A stretch of DNA of 5,114 nt from Chlorobium sp. (GTDB taxonomy: Bacteria > Bacteroidota > Chlorobiia > Chlorobiales > Chlorobiaceae). The notes under the pieces are model-generated. The model did not search any database. It was not told the DNA's origin and saw only the letters and a program-made list of their open reading frames with translations. Location of the stretch: contig JANQFD010000133.1 in the NCBI GenBank assembly GCA_028278005.1, positions 1 to 5,114 of the forward strand, in the 5' to 3' direction. The position numbers and the translations under genes are program-made. Numbering within the stretch: the first letter of the stretch is position 1; each line of letters starts with the position of its first letter. Positions 1 through 5,114 of this stretch are shown here, one piece after another.

Positions 1-1
1 T

Positions 2-169
2 GCGGGAGACAGTGATGTAGACATGCAGACGGCGGTAGCTGCCGGCATGTATCCGCTGGGAGTGCTCTGGGGGTTCAGGACAAAAAAGGAGTTACTGCAA
101 AACGGCGCGAAAACGCTGGTTGAAAAACCACAGGAGATAATCGATTTGCTGTCAAAGAGTATTCAGTGA
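2..169 (+). CDS. HAD-superfamily phosphatase, C-terminal fragment (phosphoglycolate phosphatase-like)
   Basis: Only the last 55 codons are present; the gene enters from the left edge and stops at TGA 167-169. The visible peptide opens with GDSDVD, which is HAD motif IV (the G-D-x-x-x-D acidic pair that holds the catalytic Mg2+). It continues with an alanine-rich helix and the segment GMYPLGVLWGF, typical of the end of subfamily IA HAD phosphatases such as phosphoglycolate phosphatase (Gph) and its relatives. It closes with a helix resembling the usual 'PQEIIDLL' tail. Family knowledge: these are soluble cytoplasmic enzymes that dephosphorylate small phosphorylated metabolites through an aspartyl-phosphate intermediate. 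The nucleophile motif (DxDxT) and the substrate-selecting cap lie outside the window, so the exact substrate cannot be assigned. It converges on the PAP2 gene, with 94 bases between the two stops. Confidence 0.85.
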   Translation, partial: AGDSDVDMQTAVAAGMYPLGVLWGFRTKKELLQNGAKTLVEKPQEIIDLLSKSIQ

Positions 170-263
170 AGCAGCAAAGAGAACAAATCTCATAAGTCCT
201 AGAGGACCTATAAAAGAAATAACAGAGCAACAATTGACTCAACAGATCAACCCTTGAGGTCCC
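170..263. other. Intergenic gap between convergent HAD and PAP2 genes
   Basis: This is 94 bases of AT-rich sequence between two stop codons. It contains one small perfect hairpin, GTCCT-AG-AGGAC at 196-207, and a looser CCTTGAG/CTCAGG pairing that reaches into the PAP2 stop region (252-275). Neither is followed by a clear run of T on either strand, so I do not call an intrinsic terminator. I see no ORF or RNA gene here. Confidence 0.5.
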
Positions 264-1115
264 CTAAAAGCTCAGGCTAAAATGCACAAGCTCGACCGGC
301 CTCTCATTCAAGGTTTCCAATCCGCCCCTTTTTCGCTCGTCCTCTTCCTCGTTGATCATTTTTCCTATCGCCATCCCTACTGCCGTGCCAATCGCTGCGC
401 CTATTATGGTGTCGGAAAGCCAGTGTTTATCTTCATACATGCGATCCAGCACGGTAATGCCTGACAGGGCAAAGAGCCCCGCTGTTGCCCAGGGCCGGTC
501 AATTCTCCTGCTCAACACAGATGATAGAGCGAACGACGTGGTTGCATGCCCTGAGGGAAAAGACCATTTGCTGCGTTCGGTTTCAAACCAGCCGAAACGT
601 CTGTTCCCCTCAAAACGGTAGGGTCTCGACCGACCGGCAACCGCTTTTACAAGACCGGTTATCAGCAATGAAAACGTGTGCGCTTCCAGAACCGCTCTCC
701 CGGTATAACGAATCCAGTCATCCTCTGCTGCGATACCGGCTACATAGAGAGCCGAACCAAGATAGTAGCCTGTGGACAGTTTTCCATAGTAGTCGCCGAC
801 AGAAACCAGGCCATCGGTAAAGTTTGAACGGTTGTCAAGCATATAGTCCCGAACGGGCTCATCAAGCCAAAATGCGGCTGCGGCTGCAGAACCTGTAACA
901 GCAGCTATCGTTATCCAGTCACTCCCGTCAAAATGCGCAGGAGAAGCAAAAACAACTCTGAGATCCCGAAAGAAACCGGCGGAATCGTCCTCGAGTGTAT
1001 CGGCTGTTGATCGGTTCCCTGCAAAGACCTGCCCGGTTTCAGGATCGTGCTGGAGCAGCATGAAAATCATCGTCAGTGCCGTAAAAACCCTGATGGTAAA
1101 TAACGATGTAGTCAT
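264..1115 (-). CDS. PAP2-family (type 2 phosphatidic acid phosphatase) membrane phosphatase
   Basis: This 283-residue protein carries all three PAP2 signature blocks: K157-x6-R164-P165, P187-S188-G189-H190, and R225-x5-H231-x3-D235. In the third block the residue before the Arg is Asp, where the consensus has Ser. Family knowledge: H231 is the nucleophile, H190 the acid, and Lys/Arg bind phosphate. Such enzymes remove phosphate from lipid phosphates (phosphatidate, undecaprenyl diphosphate, lipid A), usually on the periplasmic side of the inner membrane. Hydrophobic segments lie near residues 8-21, 66-84, 115-130, 143-160, 208-224 and 236-254. The first may be a signal peptide ending near VFA (30-32). 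The start at 1115 is supported by an AAGG six bases upstream. The last ten residues (ELVHFSLSF) alternate hydrophobic and polar and end in Phe, like an outer-membrane beta-signal, although the protein is otherwise helical. The substrate cannot be told from sequence. Confidence 0.9.
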   Translation of the reverse strand: MTTSLFTIRVFTALTMIFMLLQHDPETGQVFAGNRSTADTLEDDSAGFFRDLRVVFASPAHFDGSDWITIAAVTGSAAAAAFWLDEPVRDYMLDNRSNFTDGLVSVGDYYGKLSTGYYLGSALYVAGIAAEDDWIRYTGRAVLEAHTFSLLITGLVKAVAGRSRPYRFEGNRRFGWFETERSKWSFPSGHATTSFALSSVLSRRIDRPWATAGLFALSGITVLDRMYEDKHWLSDTIIGAAIGTAVGMAIGKMINEEEDERKRGGLETLNERPVELVHFSLSF

Positions 1116-1171
1116 CGATAACCTTGGCCTTTATGGGCATCCCTATTTATTCCGCGATTCAACTGCTTCGT

Positions 1172-1277
1172 TGAGCGGTGCTCGAAATCCTCATGTCCCG
1201 ACAAGTCGGGACACTCCGGTTTTGAAGTTTATCCCGATTCTATCGGGACTCCGTTCGCCTTGCTCTTGAACCGCTCA
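1172..1277. repeat. REP/MITE-like repeat element with two internal hairpins
   Basis: The element is bounded by a perfect 8-base inverted repeat, TGAGCGGT (1172-1179) and ACCGCTCA (1270-1277). Inside are two compact hairpins: GTCCCGAC-AA-GTCGGGAC (1195-1212, 8-bp stem) and TCCCGAT-TCT-ATCGGGA (1232-1248, 7-bp stem). The second resembles the first, and each is followed by a related sequence (TCGGGA, then TCCG, then a TTGAA further on), so the unit looks duplicated within the element. It lies in the divergent region between the PAP2 gene and the HD-PycTM gene and contains no convincing ORF. Structurally this matches REP-like or small non-autonomous (MITE-like) intergenic repeats. Copy number elsewhere cannot be seen from this window. 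The hairpins have no adjacent T-tract and sit upstream of both genes, so they are unlikely to be terminators. Confidence 0.6.
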
Positions 1278-1342
1278 TGACAATGAATAGAGATACCCTG
1301 TAAAAATTACCGTTTGATTATATATAAATGCTGTCCATACAT

Positions 1343-1348
1343 TATAAT
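1343..1348 (+). promoter_or_regulatory. Possible -10 box for the HD-PycTM gene
   Basis: A perfect TATAAT lies in a markedly AT-rich stretch (1310-1360), 47 bases before the start codon at 1396. I find no good -35 hexamer at 16-18 bases upstream; TTGATT at 1314-1319 is too far away (23-base spacer). The call rests on one hexamer and local AT content only. Confidence 0.3.
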
Positions 1349-1362
1349 AATAAGCAAAGACG

Positions 1363-1375
1363 ACCTTTTAAAGGT
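1363..1375. promoter_or_regulatory. Operator-like palindrome upstream of the HD-PycTM gene
   Basis: ACCTTT-T-AAAGGT is a perfect 6-base inverted repeat around one central base, ending 20 bases before the start codon. If the TATAAT at 1343-1348 is used, the palindrome falls about 8-20 bases into the transcript. A repressor site there would block early elongation. It could also be a weak RNA hairpin. The AAAGG is too far from the ATG to act as a Shine-Dalgarno, and no other strong one is seen. It may be a chance palindrome. Confidence 0.35.
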
Positions 1376-1395
1376 GTTACCATCAACAGAGTGCC

Positions 1396-2592
1396 ATGAC
1401 TGCGAACAGCACAATGCTTGAAAAAGCATCGGCGTATATCTCTCAACGCTTCCTTGACACAGGCATAAAGGAAGGTGAGCTATATCATGATATAAAGCAC
1501 ACCCGTGAGACTGTCGAAGCCGGAAAAATGATTGCCGAGGGAATGGGGCTGCCGGACAAATCCGTTACCGTTGTGATGCTTGCCTGCTGGTTTCACGATA
1601 TCAGCTATCATGAATCGGCGGATGATCATGAACATAAAAGCGCAGAAGCCGCAGAAGCGTTTCTCAGTGAACAGGGCGTCGATAGTGAAACCATACAACT
1701 CGTTAAAAACTGCATTCTCGCGACCAGAATCCCGCAATCACCCCGAAACCAGCTCGAACAGATTGTCTGTGATGCTGATCTTGCTCATCTGGGATCGAAA
1801 GACTATTGGGAGAAAAACCGGCTGCTTCGGGCCGAATTTGAAAAGAACCGAGGCGCTCCATTTACAAACTCCGAATGGTGGCAACTCAATATAGGCTTCT
1901 TTGCCGGTCACAGTTATTTCACACCTTTCGCCCGCAGTAGATTCGAAGAAGGGAAAAAGGAAAATCTCTCCAGGCTACAGACCGAACTCACGGAAAAAAA
2001 ACTCAGGCGGCAAAAGAAAAAAGAAGCCAGAGACAGGTCAAAGACAGATAAAAATACCGGAAACAATCGCGGTGTAGAACGGAACATGGAGGTGTATTAC
2101 AGAACTTCTTCCCGTAACCATGTGAGTTTCAGTGCGATTGTCGATCAGAAAGCGAACATCATGATCCAGACAAACTCTCTGATCTTTTCCATCATTATCT
2201 CACTGCTCGTCAGGAAACTCGATCAGCTCCCGGACCTTATCATACCTACCTTCCTCATGCTTTTCACCTGCGTCGCCACCATTATCACCTCTGTCCTTGC
2301 CACCCGTCCGAAAGTCACCAAACATGAGACAACGATGGATGACATAAAAAACAGAAAAGCAAACCTCCTGTATTTCGGATCGTTTGTCAACCTCGACCTC
2401 GATCAGTATGAATGGGGAGTGCAGGAGATGCTTAAGGATAAACCCTATTATGTTGCAAACATGATACGAGACACCTATTATCTCGGCAAGGTGCTCGACA
2501 AGAAATACAAATACCTGAAACTCTCGTATGATATATTCATGGTAGGCCTGATCCTTTCCATAAGCCTTTACGCCTACGCTTTCACCTACTGA
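1396..2592 (+). CDS. HD-domain phosphohydrolase fused to a PycTM (DUF5706, Pycsar effector) membrane domain
   Basis: This is a 398-residue two-domain protein. Residues about 10-185 form an HD domain with the metal ligands H35 (in YHDIKHT), H67-D68 (in CWFHDISYH) and D128 (in CDADLAHLG), plus H78/H80 before SAEAAE. This pattern resembles small 'predicted metal-dependent HD phosphohydrolases' (COG4339-like). A very basic linker (about 198-229, rich in K, R and E) follows. From M231 the sequence matches the PycTM/DUF5706 pattern: a SAIVDQKANIMI helix leading into TM1 (about 255-273), TM2 (282-302), a cytoplasmic block (YFGSF, then IRDTYYLGKVLDKKYKYLKLSY), and TM3 (379-397). Family knowledge: PycTM is the membrane-impairing effector of Pycsar phage defence, triggered by cyclic UMP or CMP. 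Inference: the HD domain may hydrolyse or sense the nucleotide. The start ATG lacks a clear Shine-Dalgarno. The stop lies nine bases from the convergent cyclase stop. Domain calls are from motif recognition. Confidence 0.85.
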   Translation: MTANSTMLEKASAYISQRFLDTGIKEGELYHDIKHTRETVEAGKMIAEGMGLPDKSVTVVMLACWFHDISYHESADDHEHKSAEAAEAFLSEQGVDSETIQLVKNCILATRIPQSPRNQLEQIVCDADLAHLGSKDYWEKNRLLRAEFEKNRGAPFTNSEWWQLNIGFFAGHSYFTPFARSRFEEGKKENLSRLQTELTEKKLRRQKKKEARDRSKTDKNTGNNRGVERNMEVYYRTSSRNHVSFSAIVDQKANIMIQTNSLIFSIIISLLVRKLDQLPDLIIPTFLMLFTCVATIITSVLATRPKVTKHETTMDDIKNRKANLLYFGSFVNLDLDQYEWGVQEMLKDKPYYVANMIRDTYYLGKVLDKKYKYLKLSYDIFMVGLILSISLYAYAFTY

Positions 2593-2601
2593 AGAGCCCC
2601 T

Positions 2602-3690
2602 CTATCGCACCTCACTGATAGTATAGAGCGAAATTTTCGATACACGGCCTCTCAATGCAATTGTCCCCTTGAATCTTGTCCTGAAATTTTTCAGCAGCCT
2701 GACCGGAAAGAGAAAAAGCAGTTCCTCCGACAAAAGAATTTTCTCACCAAGCTGATCGCACTTTCCCTGGATTCGTGCAGCCGTATTGACCGTATCCCCG
2801 TGAAAAACAATCTCCCGTTTTTCTCCACCGACCTCTCCTGCAGTAACCTCTCCCACATGCAGCCCTGCTTTGAATTGGGGAACATACTGGTACTGCTCTT
2901 CGTATCTTCCTGCAGATTTCTCGATGCGTTTGAGAATGTCAAAAAAACAACGAATACAGTTCATCTGTCTCGTCCCATCCTGAACATTCCAGGTCACGAC
3001 GACGCTGTCACCGACATACTGGTATACCTCACCGTCGTAGACGGTTATCAGATCAGCTATATCGTTAAAGACATCGTTAAGCAGGTTATGATACCGTTCA
3101 TGCCCCATGCTCTCGGCAAGAGCGGTCGAACTGTATAAATCAAGAAACATGAACACACGCTCCTCCTCGTGAGCAACATGATATCTCCCCAAAACAGCAT
3201 TCCAGAAATTTTTCTCTCCGACCCGCTGGATAGCAAGCCGGAAAGAGTTGATCACTATGCCGACAACCGCCAGGTAAAGCATCAGGATAAAAAACTCGCC
3301 TGAAAAAAACGTTTTGAGACGGCTTTCAAAAGAAAAGCTGCCTGAATCGAGCAACAAGAGGCTTTCTTCCAAAGTCACAAAAAGCAGCAGAACCGTGAGA
3401 GACAGGATCATATAGGACACCGTTCCCACGAAAAGCGTCAGGAGAAAGTTGAGGCTCCTGATTATCTTCCAGAAAAAAAACACATCCGCAACAGCCACCA
3501 CGGTACCGACAACAAGCCCGATAACCGTAAAGCGGATAAAGATAAATACGTTATTGGGGTAGTAGAATTCTTCATATACATGGCCAAGCACCGTAAAGAA
3601 AGCAAGGTAGATGTAAAATGCCACCAAGAAACCGAAAATTATCCGCATTGTGCTTTTCAGATTTCTCACTATGTCGGGAGCAAGACGCAT
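2602..3690 (-). CDS. Membrane-anchored class III adenylate/guanylate cyclase-family protein
   Basis: This 362-residue protein has four predicted helices (about 15-37, 48-73, 80-106, 132-150), placing the C-terminal catalytic domain (about 175-360) in the cytoplasm. The class III metal aspartates are D184 (FLDLYSST) and D228 (YQYVGDSVVVTW). The transition-state Asn/Arg are N302 and R306 in HGDTVNTAARIQ. The base-recognition positions are not canonical: Q224 stands where adenylate cyclases have Lys, and V295 where they have Asp. Catalysis is therefore plausible but the substrate base is uncertain. Related bacterial cyclases with a YQYVGD/HGD..N.AARIQ style are usually annotated adenylate/guanylate cyclases. 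Pycsar uridylate/cytidylate cyclases belong to the same fold class. The start at 3690 has GGA seven bases upstream; in-frame ATG at residue 15 is an alternative. A terminator for the upstream gene ends 13 bases before the start codon, so its transcription is unusual. It is convergent with HD-PycTM. Confidence 0.88.
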   Translation of the reverse strand: MRLAPDIVRNLKSTMRIIFGFLVAFYIYLAFFTVLGHVYEEFYYPNNVFIFIRFTVIGLVVGTVVAVADVFFFWKIIRSLNFLLTLFVGTVSYMILSLTVLLLFVTLEESLLLLDSGSFSFESRLKTFFSGEFFILMLYLAVVGIVINSFRLAIQRVGEKNFWNAVLGRYHVAHEEERVFMFLDLYSSTALAESMGHERYHNLLNDVFNDIADLITVYDGEVYQYVGDSVVVTWNVQDGTRQMNCIRCFFDILKRIEKSAGRYEEQYQYVPQFKAGLHVGEVTAGEVGGEKREIVFHGDTVNTAARIQGKCDQLGEKILLSEELLFLFPVRLLKNFRTRFKGTIALRGRVSKISLYTISEVR

Positions 3691-3703
3691 AAGACGATCC
3701 GGG

Positions 3704-3740
3704 AAAAAAACTTCCCCCGTGAGGTGATCTCAGGGGGGAA
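3704..3740 (-). terminator. Intrinsic terminator after the outer-membrane barrel gene, abutting the cyclase start
   Basis: Read on the minus strand, the arm 3740-3729 pairs with 3723-3712 over 12 positions, with one G-G mismatch (C-C on the minus strand) and a 5-base loop (3724-3728). One G and then seven T residues (3710-3704) follow directly. The G/C-rich stem plus T-tract is a textbook Rho-independent terminator, placed 52 bases past the barrel gene stop. Its T-tract ends 13 bases before the cyclase ATG, so it may also act as an attenuator in the cyclase leader. The 3' arm can alternatively form a weaker GGGAA/TTCCC pairing with 3705-3701. Confidence 0.85.
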
Positions 3741-3791
3741 AATCAAGTTTAGGATGACTCTGAATATGAAAACCGTCACAAGAAGCCCCTC

Positions 3792-5114
3792 TCAGAAACT
3801 GAACCCCGATCTCACATAGATACCGATATCGTCAGTCAGCCTTGCGCTGTCAACGCCCCTTCCAACGGCAATACTCATGGTATAACGTGGTTCGACAAAT
3901 CCGAACCAGAGTCCTCCGCCGTATCCTGTATGCCACCTGTCGGAGTCTTCACCGTCATAGAACACTCTGCCGGTCTCGACGAAGGCAAGCGGCCCGAACA
4001 TCACGGGGACCAGAAATTTGAAAGTTCCCAGGTATATCCTCAGCTCCGAATTTGCGTACAAAGACGCATCGCCGGCGAAACGCTGTTTGTCATAACCGCG
4101 AATCGATTTCGAACCGCCAAGGTACGCTGCCTCATAAAACGGAAAATCTCCCCATATCTTCTCACCGCCCGCCCGTAATGCAAGCCTCGAGAACTCCATG
4201 GATGACAGAGGGAGATACGCTGTCGCTTCAGCCTTTATTTTCCCGAAAGCGCTCCCGTTACCAACAAACTCCGGATAATACGATCCCTCGACATCAAGCA
4301 CTGTTCCTTTCAAAGCCGTCGTAGTGCAGGTGTTTCTCTTCCTTGCAAGGCGGCCAAGCTGTCCTCGTGGGGAAACCTGTACCTTATTCCCGCAGTTACG
4401 GCTATCGTAGCGAAAGCCGGCAACGAAGCCGCCTGTAAAGTCCTCATCAATGCCGTATGGATTCATCGCTTCAAGCCTGGAACCCTGTTCAACCTCGAGG
4501 TCAACGAAAGTCGCGTTGATACCGACCCTTAACTGAAAATCGGCGTTTGCCGGGAAAACAAGTCTCGGACGTACCCAGGTTAACTGCTGTTTGATTTCGA
4601 AATCATCCTCGTCGTAAAGAGATGCATCAAAACCGGATTCGTTACCGAAACCGTAAAAATTGATGATATCGAGCCCCGTCGTCCCAATTTCAAGCCTGAA
4701 TTCCGCGCCATGAACCAAAGAACGGAAATCACCTGAATAGTCAAGCTTGTAACGCAGTCTGGAACCGGATTCGTAAGCCACCCCGCCTCCCAACTTCATA
4801 GTGTAGTTATAGGGGTCTTTTCGAAAGCCGTAATCCTCGAGAACGACTCCCCATCCGAGAAAGACACCGTACTCAGGAGCGTAATCGAACCTGAGATTTG
4901 CAATGGAGCCATCGAGTTCACTGCCGTAGTCTCTCGGTCTCAAACCTTTCCCGGCATCATTCCCGGTTTGGACCCCTCTATTGCTCCGGTCAATGATCGT
5001 GTGCTTTCCCCTGACAAACGAGGTGCTTTCACCCGCATCGTACAAGTAATTTCTCGGCTGTGACCCGTCCCGGACCTTGGCCCTCCCGCTTCTGTCAACC
5101 AGTTCATCTTCCCC
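3792..5114 (-). CDS. Omp85/BamA-TamA-like outer membrane beta-barrel protein (surface antigen D15 type), N-terminus missing
   Basis: The frame is open from the right edge to TGA 3794-3792, giving 440 visible codons. TTG at 5045 is an in-frame codon, not a convincing start: the 23 codons before it are open and contain no ATG. The sequence is built of alternating aromatic/glycine beta-strands with Asp/Gly/Asn loops. It contains YGFGNES, a conserved-looking FRYDSR strand, and the Omp85 signature RGY (residues 339-341 counting from the edge, in GGSKSIRGYD; bases 4092-4100). It ends in RSGFSF, with the terminal Phe used for BAM recognition. Family knowledge: such barrels insert or translocate proteins or lipids at the outer membrane. 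Some Bacteroidetes/Chlorobi members are fused to a calcineurin-like phosphoesterase, but whether one lies upstream cannot be seen. The only two cysteines (241 and 263) flank one loop. The gene is followed by a strong terminator. Confidence 0.8.
   Translation of the reverse strand, partial: GEDELVDRSGRAKVRDGSQPRNYLYDAGESTSFVRGKHTIIDRSNRGVQTGNDAGKGLRPRDYGSELDGSIANLRFDYAPEYGVFLGWGVVLEDYGFRKDPYNYTMKLGGGVAYESGSRLRYKLDYSGDFRSLVHGAEFRLEIGTTGLDIINFYGFGNESGFDASLYDEDDFEIKQQLTWVRPRLVFPANADFQLRVGINATFVDLEVEQGSRLEAMNPYGIDEDFTGGFVAGFRYDSRNCGNKVQVSPRGQLGRLARKRNTCTTTALKGTVLDVEGSYYPEFVGNGSAFGKIKAEATAYLPLSSMEFSRLALRAGGEKIWGDFPFYEAAYLGGSKSIRGYDKQRFAGDASLYANSELRIYLGTFKFLVPVMFGPLAFVETGRVFYDGEDSDRWHTGYGGGLWFGFVEPRYTMSIAVGRGVDSARLTDDIGIYVRSGFSF

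Noticed and set aside
196..207. GTCCT-AG-AGGAC hairpin as a terminator for the HAD gene
   Set aside because: The stem is only five base pairs with a two-base loop and no T-run.
282..820. Three plus-strand ORFs opposite the PAP2 gene
   Set aside because: They overlap a protein with all three PAP2 motifs, have no recognisable domains and overlap one another; they are antisense shadows.
1195..1248. Two hairpin repeats as a CRISPR array
   Set aside because: Only two short, imperfectly matching palindromes; no regular 30-40 base spacers and no cas genes.
1195..1248. Hairpins as terminators
   Set aside because: Neither is followed by a T-tract on either strand, and they lie upstream of both flanking genes.
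1060..1269. Small plus-strand ORF across the divergent intergenic region
   Set aside because: It covers the PAP2 start and the hairpin repeat, and its composition is set by the repeat; no ribosome site or known motif.
2800..3138. Plus-strand ORF inside the cyclase gene
   Set aside because: It lies opposite the conserved catalytic motifs of the cyclase and has no domain signal.
1396..3690. Calling the pair a confirmed Pycsar system
   Set aside because: Convergent orientation, the HD fusion, a membrane-anchored cyclase and unknown nucleotide specificity leave this a hypothesis.
3792..5045. TTG at 5045 as the real start of the barrel protein
   Set aside because: The same frame stays open to the right edge with no stop, TTG has no supporting ribosome site, and a barrel exported to the outer membrane needs a signal peptide that is absent here. 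The gene is treated as truncated by the window.

Overview
The window reads like ordinary chromosomal DNA of roughly 50% GC from a Gram-negative bacterium. The mix of an Omp85-type barrel, a PAP2 phosphatase, an HD-PycTM fusion and short TCCCGAT...ATCGGGA hairpin repeats makes me favour the Chlorobi/Bacteroidetes side, perhaps a green sulfur bacterium such as Chlorobium or Prosthecochloris. That placement is an inference from protein style and has not been tested.

Layout, left to right. Bases 2-169 (+) are the C-terminal end of a HAD-family phosphatase (phosphoglycolate-phosphatase-like), cut by the left edge. Bases 264-1115 (-) encode a PAP2-type membrane phosphatase, tail to tail with the HAD gene. 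Bases 1116-1395 are a divergent intergenic region. It holds a compact repeat with two hairpins (1172-1277), then an AT-rich stretch with a possible -10 box and an operator-like palindrome. Bases 1396-2592 (+) encode a two-domain protein: an HD phosphohydrolase domain joined by a basic linker to a PycTM (DUF5706, Pycsar effector) membrane domain. Nine bases beyond its stop ends a convergent gene, 2602-3690 (-), encoding a four-helix membrane-anchored class III nucleotide cyclase. A strong intrinsic terminator (3704-3740, -) sits directly upstream of the cyclase start. It follows an Omp85/BamA-like outer membrane barrel, 3792-5114 (-), whose N-terminus lies beyond the right edge.

The main point of interest is the middle pair. 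A protein with the membrane effector domain of Pycsar anti-phage systems, carrying its own HD (candidate phosphodiesterase) domain, sits next to a class III cyclase. The cyclase keeps its metal-binding and transition-state residues but lacks the usual Lys/Asp (ATP) or Glu/Cys (GTP) base-recognition pair. This could be a Pycsar-related or cyclic-nucleotide signalling module with synthesis, sensing and removal encoded side by side. Against that, the genes are convergent and not in one operon, and both families also occur outside defence. The two flanking membrane/envelope genes look like housekeeping.
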